From: Acanthochlamys bracteata
Lineage: Eukaryota > Streptophyta > Magnoliopsida > Pandanales > Velloziaceae
Length of the DNA stretch: 64,000 nucleotides
Direction: 5' to 3'
Assembly: GCA_019914995.1 (NCBI GenBank)
Contig: CM034144.1
Coordinates: forward strand, 4,743,489 to 4,807,488
Position numbers and translations under genes: made by a program. This document shows, in pieces, positions 35,250-47,363 of the stretch. The notes beneath the pieces were generated by a model. It saw only the letters and a program-made list of their open reading frames with translations, did no database searches and was not told the origin of the DNA. Position 1 is the stretch's first letter, and each line of letters begins with the position of its first letter.

Positions 35250-35833
35250 TATTAAAAATTATAAAGCCACTATATAAATTAGTAATTTATTAGAATGTAA
35301 TAAGTTAAATATGTATTTATATTGGAATGCCAAAAATCAAAAAAGACGAACTTTCAACCAAGAAGTTGGAAAGCCAACGGTTAAGGACTTTGAAACATCT
35401 CTTAGAAGATGGAAAGCCAAAAGACTTTAACAATTAATGTGAAGATGAAAGAACAATTATTTGGAAGTTCAAGAGTCTCTTTGAGGTATTATATATATGA
35501 ATGAGAGGCATTTGTTTAAAACATAGAGCAAAATAGAAAATAAAAAAGGATCATTTTCACATCAAGTATGAGAGATATAAGCAAAGCATTTTAGTGAGAG
35601 TTCCCACTTAAAGTGTAACACAAGAGTTTGTAATTGCTTTGGTTTAGTGATTTCCTTTAAGGCTAGTTTGTCTTTCCGTAAGGTTTTTTTTCGTTTTTCT
35701 CCACGTAAATCTCTTGTCTTTGTAATTGTTTTTTTTTTGTCTCAATTCTCATATTGCTTACGCAAGATCCTTAAGTGTGTTTTATACTTCCGCTGCGTCT
35801 ATCGACAACCAAACATACTCGCTATTTCCAACA
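35250..35833 (+). repeat. Copia element 2, 5' LTR
   Basis: Matches 38457-39039 along its full length with scattered substitutions and small indels. It starts TATTAA, a mutated TGTTAG, and ends CAACA. A TATATATATGAATGAGAGG box at about 35490 probably supplies the promoter. Confidence 0.85.
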
Positions 35834-35859
35834 AGTAATATCAGAGACAGATTTGTTGC

Positions 35860-38170
35860 AATGACAAGCAAGTACGAGATTGAAAAGAAATGCAAGACTA
35901 TGACAAGTAAGATTGGAGGTGCGGATCCCTCGGCGTTCCTTACTTGTGTGGCGTACTGATAATGGTGAGGCTATAGTGAGAGAGACAATGGTTGCTGCAT
36001 ATGACAAGTCTTGAAGTTGCTGGAGTCAGTTCCATCAAACTTATGCCAAATGATGGAAGGGGATGCATCATCAGTAAGGTACGTTCTATTTTTCGTCTTA
36101 CGAAAAATTTGTTGTCTGTAAGATAATTGGATGACCTGGACTGCAAGACTTGCGGTGGAGGCGAGATCATTGAGATCATCAACGAAGGGTTAGAAAAACT
36201 GGAGGTTAAAATGATCCACTCAAATCTGTATAAGATGCGTGGGGTGATACGGGTGCAATAAATGCTTGTGTTGCATTGGGCAATATTGGGGATATCATGC
36301 GAGTGTGTCACCTGAAATTTGGGCACATATCGGAAAATGATTTGAAGATCCTCAGTGATCGAAAGTTCCTAAGGGACTATCCGACGTAAAATTGTTGTTC
36401 TGCGAGTAGTGTGTCACCGGTGAGCAGCACTATGAAAGATTTGGAGATAATTTTCAGCTTAAAGACAAGCTCGACTTGTTTCACTCGGACTGGAACTTGT
36501 ATGTTTCTAATCCGAAGGAAGTCGGATATCTTTGAGGTATTCAAATTCTTTAAAATCCGGACGGAACTTGATTCAGCAGCAGGATTAAGTTCGAAAGATG
36601 CCTATGATATGCTGAAGATGTTTGGGGTATTACCTATGGGATCCCACTGTCCATGCAGTTATCTTCAGCTAGGATGTCATCTTTGCGGAGGACCAATTGC
36701 AAAGAGTGACTGAAGGCGATGATGTAAGGGAGAAGGAGGCATCACTCCCAGCCGTGACCACATCGGTACCGGAAGAGAATGATGAAAAGACAATCCTAAT
36801 CTGGAGCCTGAACCAGCTGATGAGCACATAGAAGAGGATGGATTTCCCAGGCCTACATTCCTTAGGCGTTCAACTCGCAAGAGAAACACACCTGAAAGGT
36901 ATGAGGACTATTTTATGGAGCTATCTCAATCTGCATATTGCTTATTCACAGAAGAAGGAGAGTCATCTTCTCTCAAAGAAGCACTGGAGAGTCCAGATGC
37001 GTCTCTGTGGATGCAAAAGCAGGAAGAGCTTGAGTCACTTCATAAAAATAAGACGTGGGAGCTGGTCCCTCTGCCCTAAAGCTGTAAGGCTATTGCGAAT
37101 AAATTGATCTATAAGATCAAGCGAGATAGGAATGATCAAATAAGACGGTATTGTGCTCTGCTGGTGGTGAATGGCGACGCCCAGATAAAAAGGATCGATT
37201 TTGATGAGATCTTCTCTCTAGTGGTACGTTTGATAACTATTCGTATGGTCTTAGCGCTGTGTAAATCATCGGTTCTCCATCTTGAACAGTTCAATGTCAA
37301 AACGATATTTTTGCACGGGGAGCTTGAAGATGAGAAATATATGGTCCAGCCAAAAGGCTTTACCGTGAAGGCAGAGAGGATCTGATTTGTCGGTTGCCCA
37401 AATCTCTTTATGAGCTTAAGCAAGCACTGTAATGTTGGTATAAGAGATTTGATTCTTGTATGGAGAGTTTTGGATACAACAAGCTGGTCTCAGACTCTTG
37501 TGTGTACATCAAGAGATTTGAGGAAGTGAGTTTGTCATCTTGTATATGGATGATATACTTGTGGCAGGTCTAAGCATGGGTGGCATCCAATAATTGAAGG
37601 CTCAAATGGGTAGTAAATTCGATACCAAGAACTCGGAGCCGGCAAACATAATCTTAGGGATGCATATGGCGAGATAGAGGCAATAGAGAGATTCGGCTGT
37701 CTCAAACTAGTTATCTGAGAAAAGTGTTGGAACAGTACAATAATGTATGGTGGTAAGCCGATATCTATCCCACTCTTTATTAGTCTCAAACTATTTTTTT
37801 TGTTATCCCCTAACCATGAGCAAGAGAAAATAGGAATGTCTCGGATACTATATGCATCAGCAGTGGGAAGCCTAACGTATGCCATGATTTGCACTTGGGT
37901 TGACATTACACATGCAGTGGGAGTGGTAAATAGATTAATAGCATGTCCTGGCATTGAGCCTTGGAAGGCGGTGAAAAGGATCCTTGGGTATGTGAGAGAA
38001 ACCTTAAATGCTGCATTGTGTTATAGAAGATCTAGATTTATTGTCAAAGATTTATTGATATAAATAATGCAGATGATTTGGATAGGAGGTTGTTTTCAAT
38101 GGGAGCATTGATATGCTCAAGATTCCTACCAAAGGGAACCCTGCGGATGCCTTAACTGAGGCGGTAATCT
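35860..38170 (+). pseudogene. Copia element 2 gag-pol remnant
   Basis: Starts with a short gag-like MTSKYEIEK. At 36300-36390 it has CHLKFGHISENDLKILSDRK, a GAG-pre-integrase block. It then jumps to post-integrase sequence without the catalytic DDE core. Reverse transcriptase blocks follow in shifting frames: FNVKTIFLHGELEDEKYM at 37290-37345, LPKSLYELKQAL, ILYMDDILV-like sequence at about 37540-37560, and YASAVGSLTYAMICTWVD at 37850-37905. Stops and frameshifts are many, and RNase H is barely recognisable. This is a dead, probably once non-autonomous, copy. Confidence 0.8.
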
Positions 38171-38456
38171 TTGACATATTTTTTATTTTGTAGATTTCTG
38201 TATGGAACCACAATGAGAAACAGCATTGGATGTGACCATTGTCACAAAGAAGCCGAAAGGAAATCACTTCAAGATAGCAATGGAACCGAGGGAAGATAGC
38301 CAACGGTATGAGGTAAATGGAAGACAGTTAGCATGCGTGCTAGCCCTGCTCCTCTCAATCGTACCTATTTTCAGTCTCATCGAATTTTGACACTTACGTA
38401 TCGATTTCTTGTTATTCTTGGTTTGCAATTTACAAAATATCTTTAAGTGGAAGATT

Positions 38457-39039
38457 TGTTAGAAATTGTAAAATCACTATGTGAATTAGTGGTTCATTAG
38501 AGTGCAACAAGTTAAATGTGCATTCATATTGGAATGCCAAAGATCAAGGAAGACGAACCATCATCCAAGAAGTTGGAAAGCCAACGGTTAAGGATTTTGA
38601 AACATCTATTGAAAGATGGAAAGCCAAAAGACTTTAACAATTAGTGTGAAGATGAAAGGACAACCGTTTAGAAGTTCAAGAGTCTCCTTGAGGAATTATA
38701 TATATGAATGAGAGGCATTTGCTTGGAAGATAGAACAAGATAGGAAATAAGAAAGGATCATTTTCACATCAAGTGTGAGAGATATAAATAAAGCATTCTA
38801 GTGAGAGTTCCCACTTAAAGTGTAACATAAGAGTTTATAATTGCCTTGTTTTAGTGATTTCCTTAAAGGCTAGTTTGCCGTTTCGTATGGTTTTTCTCAT
38901 TTTTCTCCACGTAAATCTCTTGTCTTTGTAATTGTCTTCCTCTCGTCTCAATTCTCATATTGCTTACGCAAGATCCTTGAGTGTGTTTTATATTTCCGCT
39001 GCGTCTATCGACAACCGAACACACTCGCTATTTCCAACA
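38457..39039 (+). repeat. Copia element 2, 3' LTR
   Basis: Starts TGTTAGAAATTG and ends GCTATTTCCAACA. It retains the canonical TG...CA ends that the 5' LTR has lost on its left side. GTGGAAGATT just before it resembles a polypurine tract. Confidence 0.88.
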
Positions 39040-39470
39040 AATAATTCATATATTTTAAATATAAATTAAATTTAGAACTACATTTCAAATTACTATACTT
39101 TACTTCCAATGCAATTCAAAAGACAAAACTTAAACTTCACTTCCAACCCACCTTAAAAAATAATTGAAACACGAAATTGAACTTTAATTCAAATCTATTT
39201 TTCAAGAACGTTGATTTTCTATTTTTCACTTTCATAAAATTTATTTACGTGCATTTGAAACACACCAAAATAGCAATAAAGTTCACTGATATGTCTAACT
39301 TTTACAAAACAGTATAAAAATCTTGATCTATTTCTCTTTCTTGTCCCAGATCTAAAAAGAAGAAAAAATAGAAAACACTGATGTCCTAGATCCAAAGCTG
39401 AGATTTTTGTTGTGATGTGTGTGCTATGGCCGGAAATGAAGGGTGGTGTTGGTTGATTATTGTGGTGGTG

Positions 39471-39950
39471 TGATGTGCGTGGCAAGACATTAACTATAGA
39501 AATTACAGAAGAGCAGCCACATCGAAGAAGACAGCCTAAGATGAATTGCAGAATATGTTCAGGTTGCATCCAGTAGCAGCTAGATGCAACTGGAATGGCA
39601 CCCAGGGAACACCCGGGTGCAGCACCTGAGAACAGTGAGGTGTCCCAGGTCACCTGGTTGGCACTTAGACTTAAGTGCCAAATAGTTTATTTAATAAGTT
39701 GCTTACAAGTTTGAGTTAAACAACACGAGTTAGAATTTTAGAATGAATCTAGTTATAATAGTTTGTTATTGAACAAAGTCCATATGTTATAGAAATTATC
39801 TTCAAACATGAGTTCTTTTGTAGATGAATTCTTGTTAGTATAAATAAAGGATGTAAGCCTCATGAGAAGGGGCGTCGAATGAATACAATTAGTTATTCTA
39901 TATTAGTCTAGTTAGCTTAGAATTTTTTCATTTATAAAAAATGCGCATCA
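39471..39950 (+). repeat. Gypsy element 1, 5' LTR
   Basis: 480 bp, aligned with 44560-45037. Shared landmarks are GATGCAACTGnAATGGCA, GTTTATTTAATAAGTTG and AATACAATTAGTTATTCTAT. The two copies differ by clearly visible substitutions and small indels, which suggests an old insertion. Confidence 0.88.
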
Positions 39951-39971
39951 ACTTAGTATCAGAGCAAGGTT

Positions 39972-41510
39972 ATGGAAAGAGATCGTTCCCCTACCCCGGA
40001 CTCACCCAAGACTCCTGAGCCTACCATCAACATGGGAGATGCTTTATAAGCATCATCCAACTCACCATCCACGCAAAAGGCATTGACCTATGAGGAAAAT
40101 CTTGTGTTGGAGGAAATACGGCGCATGTCGTATAACATAGAGAAGCTCGCCCTAGCGGTTTTGTCAAAACAAACTAGTAAGGAATTGAAGATCACTGAGA
40201 AGATAGCGGAGGAAATGAATTCCACAAAAGAGACCAATCTAAGAGGGAAGCACGTTAGATGGCTACAAAATTTAAACCACCTGGTCATCCCTACAAACCT
40301 CAAACAACACTTCAAAACAGAATCAAACTCTGCAAGCACAAAGCAATTAGATAATCAGTGGTCTCAAACAAGATAACAACAACACCAACCAAACTAACAG
40401 GATTCTTAGTGGCAACCCCTGCTAGCTGCGCCATCTTCATCCAGACAAGGCATTGCTTTCAATGAGTTTGCCCAAACAGAAGCAAACTGGTAGCAAGTAG
40501 TGCCTAATAAGGCAAGCCGAAACCTTTCTGGAGTATATGGGAGCTAGTATACAAACACATATCTTATAGGACCAACTCCACAAGACACACAGTGCTAGCC
40601 AGTGAACTCCACACCGTTTGGATATCTATGCTCAACCCTTCAAGGAACGACACAAATTTCTTTATTTCGATGGTAATGGGCCGAACGAGCGGATCTATTC
40701 TACAGAAAAGTATTTAAAATTTTATAGCACTGCTCCTTGGGATCGAGTGGGCATTACTGTAATGTACTTATAAGATGAAGCCAATAAATGGTACCAAAGA
40801 TTCGAGCGTGACAAACCTCACCACCTCACTATTCGTGAGAGGAATTTTGCGAAGCCTTGTTGGTAAGATTCGGAGCTATTGCTTTTGGAAATCCCAACTT
40901 CTCTTTGCAACAACTGCGGCAAACCGACTCGTTAGGAGAGTATCTAGCGGTCTTCGAAGACTTGACAACTCAGCTACCACTCACTACTAAGGGTGATCTA
41001 ATCGGTAGGTTTTGTGGAGGACTGTCTAGGAGCCTATCAATGGATGTTATGACAGTAAGATCTAAGGACATACAAATGATATGTTGGCCAAGATGTTTGA
41101 ACACAAGAACACTACTGAGCTGAGTAACCAACGCTTAATAAGATACCTACAGTCTCGGCAGCCGAACCACTAGGCAATCAGCAATTGGCACATCCGTAAA
41201 TGGGCAAACACAGAATTCTAGAACCAAGTCTTCCAATATGTCCGTGGCTGAAATCAATTCTCAACGATCGAAAGGACTTTACTTTTATTGTGATGAAAAG
41301 TATGTACCAGGACATAAATGTTCAATTCGTCTTTATACTACTGTAGTTTGTGAAGCACAAGAAGTAGAAGAACAAGAACCAGAAGAGGATCTGGATGCAA
41401 GGGCCGAGGATGCCATATTGTCTCTCATTGCCATGCGTAGCCTGAGTGGACCTCAGACGCTACGAGTTAGAGGAAAGATAAAGAAGCAAGGAGTTTTCAT
41501 CTTGATTGAT
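39972..41510 (+). pseudogene. Gypsy element 1 gag and protease
   Basis: Begins MERDRSPTPDSPKTPEPT at 39972 and meets a stop soon after. Gag blocks LYFDGNGPNERIYSTEKY at about 40650-40710 and ANKWYQRFE at about 40780-40810 follow. After a frameshift comes AIAFGNPNFSLQQLRQT, then DSLGEYLAVFEDLTTQLP, the Ty3/gypsy capsid region. Near 41280-41340 a YFYCDEKYVPGHKC zinc-knuckle-like segment appears. The protease motif GVFILID is followed by TAA where the active-site serine belongs (41511-41513). Confidence 0.8.
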
Positions 41511-43308
41511 TAAGGATGCACTCACAATTTTCATATCCAATCACTTGGCAAAGCACCTAAGGCTTGTTTCCTCTCTAGTACGGTCACTCAAAAGGTAGAG
41601 TTGGCCGATGGAAGATCACACTTGGTTGACGTTATTTGTAAGCATATTCCACTGTCCATCCAAGGGGTAGAGTTCTAGTAGATGCTTATCCCTTCTCATT
41701 CGGAGGAATGGATTTAGTTTTGGGGATACAATGGCTTGAAGGACTAGGAGAAGTAGTAAGCGATTGGCAAAAATCCGAGATGATGAAGGAAGTCGCGGCT
41801 TAACAACCTCAGCTCGAAGTCTTCCCTCTGCTTAGTGAGACTAATAGCTGCTGGGACTCCAGAAGAAGCTACTAACACTGAGAGCGGTCCACTAGTAGCT
41901 GATTTGCAAAGTCTTGTGGATCGTTATGTAAAGATTTTTAAACCTATCATTGGAATGCCCCCTAAGCTCTCCTACGATCATGTCATTCAATTGCTGCCTA
42001 GGGCTGCACCTACAAATGTCTAGCTGTATCGTTACCCACACATTCAGAAGATAGAGATAGAAAAGGGCGTAGCGGATATGCTTTCTCAAGGAATCATATA
42101 GCCAACTAGTCCACTTCTCCTCACCGTTTCTACTAGTTAAAAAAAAAGATGGATCATGGCGTTTCTGTGTTGACTATACGGCGCTCAATGAAATCACCGT
42201 CAAAGATAAGTTTCCAATGCCTCTTTTTGATGAGTTGCTAGATGAATTACATGGTGCTTGATTCTTTTCCAAACTTGACCTCAAATCGATTATCATCAAA
42301 TTCAGGTACATGAGGAAGACGTTCACAAAACCGTCTTTCGAACGCACGATGGGCACTACGAACTTTTAGTTATGCCGTTTGGCTTAACTAACGCGCCGGT
42401 AACGTTCCAATTTTAATAAACAAGGTCTTTAAACCTTTTCTTCGAAAATTTGTATCGGTTTTCTTTAACGATATACTCATCTACAGCAGGACGTGGGATG
42501 AACATTTGGAACACCCCTCCGCGGTGTTTTCAATGTTAGAGAAGGAGTCACTATATGCCAACTTATCCAAGTGCCACTTTGGTTGCAAACAGTTGGAGTA
42601 CCTCGGCCACATCATCTCTGAAGAGGGTATTTCAGTCGATCCAGTGAAGCTACAAGCAATGGATGAATAGCCAGTGTCCACTTCCCCCACTTTGCTTTGT
42701 GGATTTTTAGGGCTCACAGGTTACTATAGAAGGTTCAGAAGAATTATGGTAAGGAAGCCGCTTCCTTAACAGCACTACATAAGAAGAAATCATTCCAGTA
42801 GAGTGCAGAGATAGTAGAATCCTTCTAGTTGTTAAATAAGACAGTCATAACGGCTCCTGTTTTTGCTATCTCTAATTTGAATTTGAAGTTCACGGTAGTG
42901 ACGGATGCCTCAAACAAAGGCATAAGTGTTTTTCTAACACAACAAGGGCGACCAATAGCATTTTTCAACAAGACACTATCATCCACCACATTGGTTAAGT
43001 CTACCTATGAGAAAGAACTCATGGCACTAGTTCTTGCAGTGCAAAAGTGGAGACCTTATCTCTTAGGAAAGTGATTCAATATCAAAACGGATCACCAAAG
43101 TTTGAAGTATCTTTTTGAGCAAAGGCTATCCATTCCAGACCAACATAAGTGGTTGGTTAAGCTCCTTGGGTACGACTATCAGATCGTCTACCGTTTAGGG
43201 GCTGAAAACATAGTGGCGGATACACTGTCCCGCCGTCCAAAGGCCTCTTTAGCAATCTTCACCACAATGCAATATACGTTTTTGGATAATTTTCGAAAGG
43301 CTCAGTAA
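41511..43308 (+). pseudogene. Gypsy element 1 reverse transcriptase and RNase H
   Basis: Reverse transcriptase blocks appear in mixed frames: [37 protein letters not shown], and the catalytic box as FFNDILIYS at about 42462-42487, where the first Asp of the usual FFDDIL has become Asn. GHIISEEGISVDP and FLGLTGYYRRF follow, then an RNase H open frame 42829-43074 with VVTDASNKGI and YEKELMALVLAVQKWRPYL. The tail has TDHQSLKYLFEQRLSIPDQH and AENIVADTLSRRP. Five or more stops or shifts are present. Confidence 0.85.
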
Positions 43309-44559
43309 ATAGACCTATTGGTCGCAGAGCTCTATCAGGAGGCACTCGATGGTTCACGGCCAGAACTTAAGGTGGTTGATGGGCTGCTTATGCGCAATGG
43401 AAGTTATGGGTACCAAATAGTAGCTCTTTGTGTGCACAACTTCTGTTTGAGGCACACAATTCATTGGAAGGAGGGCAGTTCCACACTCTGAAGAGATTCG
43501 CCTAAGCTTTCTACTGGCTAGGTATGTCAAAGGACATCCCACAATATATTGCAGCTTGCATTACTTGCGCTAAGGCCAAATCCGAATCCCTACGTCCAGC
43601 AGGACTTCTACAGCCCCTACCCATACCTAAAACAGTCAGGTCTGACATATCGATGGATTTCATAGAAAGCTTATCCTCATCAAGATGAAAGGACGTCATC
43701 TTCGTGGTAGTAGATCGCTTATCTAAATACGCTCATTTTATGGCTCTCAAGCATCTTACAATAAAGTAGACATAGGTGGAATCTTCACTAAAGAAGTGGT
43801 TCGCTTACATAGTTGCTCAACTTCCATCGTATCTGATTGAGACCCGGTGTTTCTTAGTAATTTTGAAAAAAATTGTATCGCCTTCAAGGCACGACTCTCC
43901 ACATGAGCACGGCCTATCACTCAAAGACTGATGGACAGACGGAGGTGGTTAATCGAGATCTAGAACTATATTTGCGATACTTTACGGGAGACCATCCTCG
44001 CAAGTAGATTTATTGGATGTATTGGATAAATATTCCTAAAATACAACTACTCACTCGGCAACCAAAACTATTATGTTTGAGGTCGTTTATGATAGAACAC
44101 CTCACATTATAGTGGCCTGGTCAGCAGGAGGCCGTCTAGCGGATGAACTGTCAGCACAATTATGAGAATGAGATGACATTCTCAAGGAACTGCGCTTTCA
44201 TCTTACCCAAGCTCAAAACAGGATGAAACAATGGCCGACAATCACCGGCTAGAGAAATACTATCAGCCGGGTGATCGTGTGTTGCTCGGATTAGAACCTT
44301 ACCACTAGTGTTCTGTAGCCAAACGGAGGAATCATAATCTTCGAAGTCGATACCACGGTCCATATGAGGTGTTGGAGGCAGTCGGAGCAATAGCATACGA
44401 CCTCAATCGTCTTTGTACTTAAAAGATTCATCTAGTTTTGCATGTGTCCCAACTCAAAAATGCTAGCAAGTTGTCAATGGATCTCCCTAGTTTGTCGGCA
44501 TGTGCTAAGTTTCCCTTTATCGACCTTGAGGACAATGCCAAATTTCAAGAGAAAGAGAG
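43309..44559 (+). pseudogene. Gypsy element 1 integrase
   Basis: The zinc-finger part (CITCAKAKSESLRPAGLLQP after frame change, about 43555-43615) and core fragments (DFIESL, VVVDRLSKYAHF, TAYHSKTDGQTEVVNRDLE near 43905-43960) are clear. The C-terminal YHGPYEVLEAVGAIAYDL and HVSQLK near 44345-44455 is typical of the gypsy integrase tail. Many stops are present. Confidence 0.8.
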
Positions 44560-45037
44560 TGATGTGCGTTGCAGGACATCCACTAAATAAATCACAAAAT
44601 AATACCCACGTAAAAAAAAAAAAATACAAAATAAATTATAGAATATGTTCAAATTACATCCAATAACAGCTAGATGCAACTGAAATGGCATCCAGGACAT
44701 ACTCGGATGTAGCACCGAAAAATAGTGACGTGCTCCATATCTTGGTTGGCACTTAAACTTAAGTACCAAATAGTTTATTTAATAAGTTGTTTATAAATTT
44801 GAGTTAAACAATAAAAATTAGAGTTTTAAAAAAGTCTAGTTATAATAATTAGTTATTGATCAGAATTTATATATTTTAGTAGTTCTATTCAAGTATGAAT
44901 TTTTTTTATAGAAGAAATTTTATAAGTATAAATAAAAAATGTAAGACTCATTAAATAGGGCATGGGGCATGGGATGAATACAATTAGTTATTCTATTAGT
45001 CTACTTAGAATTTTTTTTTTACAGGAAAGGCGCATCA
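44560..45037 (+). repeat. Gypsy element 1, 3' LTR
   Basis: 478 bp matching the 5' LTR, starting TGATGTGCGTTGCAGG and ending AGGCGCATCA. An A-rich run AAAAAAAAAAAA near 44612 is not in the 5' copy. Confidence 0.88.
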
Positions 45038-46489
45038 GTGCAGCATCAGAATCTGATGCTTTCTTTCCTTGGGCTTTGGGACCTTTTGGAAAACAAGTTA
45101 TTGGTACAATCTCCTCGCGTGCAAAATAAAGTGCTGTCCTTTCTTTAATTTTATTACACTCTCATATGCTATTTAGAAGTAATCTTAAAATAGAATTCTT
45201 TTAAAATAAAAAGTATTTTTTTAAAATAAATTTTATTTTTATATTTTTAAAAAAATAAAAAATATATATAGAAGAAAAATATTTTATTATGTAAAATTTT
45301 TTTATATTTTAAAATTTTTTAATAAAATTTTTTAATTTATAAAATAATAAAAATTATTTTTTTTATAAGTTAATCCAAACGCATATAGCGCCATATTCTC
45401 TTTTCCTTACACTAATGTCAAATCTAAAAATGTGCATTCACTATTTTTTATCTTTCGTCGAATTGCAAATGTCTAGGACAGATTTACTTATAAATTTACT
45501 TTTTAAAATATAAAACTTAAATCTAAAAATATTTAATATATATATTATAAGTAAATTTTAAAATTAAAAATTTAAAAGTAAATTTTGATACAATTAATTT
45601 ATCTAATTTGTAATTTATTTATATTAAAAATAAATTTGAAAAAAATGAATTTGAAGGAATTATGAAAGCGAGCCTAGGAGTCGGCACTTTTAATTTTAGA
45701 ACTTATCGAGAAACTTATTATTATTATCTTTAATATATATTTAATTTAAGTAATTTATTTTAAATTTTAACTATAATAATTAGTATCAGAATAATTGGTC
45801 CTAAAACACGTTTTTATCTAACCAAAATACCAAATTCACCATCATCTTCACCCACTTCCGACACAGAAAAATTTCCGCTAGTGCTGCCTACATCTTTATA
45901 TGCAAATTCGATTCAGTCTCACTGTAAACTTAGCATGCAAATAACAACATAATAATATAGCTATCTATCTCCGCTGAAACGGAGAGATAGAGAGAGATGG
46001 AGTAAAAAAAAAAAAAAAAAACCAAGAGTCCCATGTTTTTACGTACGTCTCTTGTACCTAGCTACAACTTCATATCCTACCCTCTTAGAGTGCGTTTAGT
46101 AAATTGTTTCCTAAACACTATTTTTTATTTTTTTAATATATATTTTATAATTATTTAAAAATTTTATTTAAATATTTAGAAAATAAAAAAATTCTACATA
46201 ATAAAATTTTTTATATTATTTTTTTAATAAAACTTTATTTTATAATTACTTTTAAAAGCTCCCTTAAATTATTATTCTTTCCCATCTTAAGGACGATAAC
46301 AATTTTCTATGCACACAACAACTCTCACAAATTCAATGAGCAATATGCTGTCCACAGCGAGCTACGCTCATCAAATAAACACCTCTTTCCTACAGAGCTT
46401 CTGACACTTTCCAGGCCCTTATTTTGCCACAATCTACATTTTATTAGCAGCCACAGTCCATATTGGCCAGTGGGATTATCACCATACTC
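45038..46489. other. Spacer with two MITE-like repeats
   Basis: No gene. A/T-rich repeats of the dispersed family at about 45160-45384 (ending AAGTTAATCCAAACGCAT) and 46090-46266 (starting GAGTGCGTTTAGTAAATTG). A short GA-rich run and an A(19) tract lie at about 45975-46020. Confidence 0.5.
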
Positions 46490-47363
46490 AAATATTTGTG
46501 CAGCGAGACAGTCATATTTTATATTTTGACGGGTCTAAACTGCAAGAGTGGTCGTACTCTTTAGAGAAATATTTTACGTACTACCGAACTTCACCTAAGG
46601 GTCTGTACTTATTGGTGAAATATATTTTTACGGTGCAGCAGAACGTTGGTTTCAAAGTTACGAGGAAGGCAGATCTCACCACTCTTGGGACGAGTCCAAG
46701 ACTTTTGCTCTAAGTTAGGCAACAACAACTTAGAAATCTTAACTTCTCTTTGCAGCAACTAACACGTACAGGATCTATGGCCGATTTACTAGATAGCCTT
46801 TGAAGAATTAAGATATGCCTTATGATACTCAGGAAGTTTAAATTGGCCGCATATGTGGGGGAATGCCTAAGAGAATTGCCATGGATTCATGTCGCGGCAA
46901 CCGACAGACTCACACTAAGCATTATGTTGTCCAAACTATATGACTACAAGTTTTGCTTGGACCACTCTAGCTTACGCTCTCGTTACATCTTTTAGGACCG
47001 ATCATCTCAAGCCCATTTGTCTACAGTATCTGTAACACTCGTAGCATTATGCATAAGCTGTTTTGTAGTGCCGTGGCGACTATAGTACCAACTTTTGCAA
47101 CTCACTCTAGTCCTTGACCTCGCTCCATGGGTCTTTCTGTAATACACATCAACCCAACAAGAGTTAAAAGCCTTCTATTGCAACGCCAAATATGAGAGAG
47201 ATCACAAGTGCATGACAAAGTTGTACTCTATTTATAGGCATTGCTAGGAAAGACTGCAGACAACTCAATTACAGAAGATGCAACCCTTTCCTTGACTGTT
47301 GTGTATGGCTTGGTTAACGCGCGCTCAGACTATCAAGTTGTAAGAAGAATCAAACAACGGGAG
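46490..47363 (+). pseudogene. Gypsy element 2 gag remnant (5' piece)
   Basis: Reads ILYFDGSKLQEWSYSLEKYF (46516-46575), the same gag block as gypsy element 1, then LNFSLQQLTRTGSMADLLDS in a shifted frame. It ends VRRIKQRE just before the solo LTR. No 5' LTR is visible, so this side is truncated. The element is a relative of the neighbouring gypsy element 1 in the same orientation. Confidence 0.75.

Larger units (their letters stand above)
35250..39039 (+). mobile_element. Copia element 2 with two LTRs, internally deleted
   Basis: A 3.8-kb LTR retrotransposon. LTRs at 35250-35833 and 38457-39039 are about 584 bp each and align throughout. The right one begins TGTTAG and both end TTTCCAACA. 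The flanks are GATAA (35245-35249) and AATAA (39040-39044), a 5-bp target duplication with one transition. TAATATCAGAGAC follows the left LTR as a tRNA-Met-type primer site. The internal part runs gag, GAG-pre-integrase, then directly toward reverse transcriptase; the integrase core is missing. Confidence 0.85.
35191..39266. mobile_element. MITE split by copia element 2
   Basis: TGTGTGTTTCAAAT begins at 35191 and its near complement ATTTGAAACACACC ends at 39266, on either side of the copia 2 insertion. Removing the copia element and one target copy leaves a ~285-bp AT-rich element with inverted ends. This explains why the copia target site lies in MITE-like sequence. The match is short, so confidence is moderate. 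Confidence 0.4.
39471..45037 (+). mobile_element. Ty3/gypsy element 1 with two LTRs
   Basis: A 5.6-kb LTR retrotransposon. LTRs at 39471-39950 and 44560-45037 both begin TGATGTGCGT(G/T)GCA and end GCGCATCA. A primer site ACTTAGTATCAGAGCAAGG follows the left LTR. Coding order is gag, protease, reverse transcriptase, RNase H, integrase, the Ty3/gypsy order. No clean 5-bp target duplication is seen (TGGTG against GTGCA). Multiple stops and shifts show it is inactive. Confidence 0.88.

Noticed and set aside
45955-45995. CTATCTATCTCCG ... CGGAGAGATAGAG as a hairpin or terminator
   Set aside because: Only the inner six bases pair cleanly; the rest is microsatellite-like GA/CT sequence.
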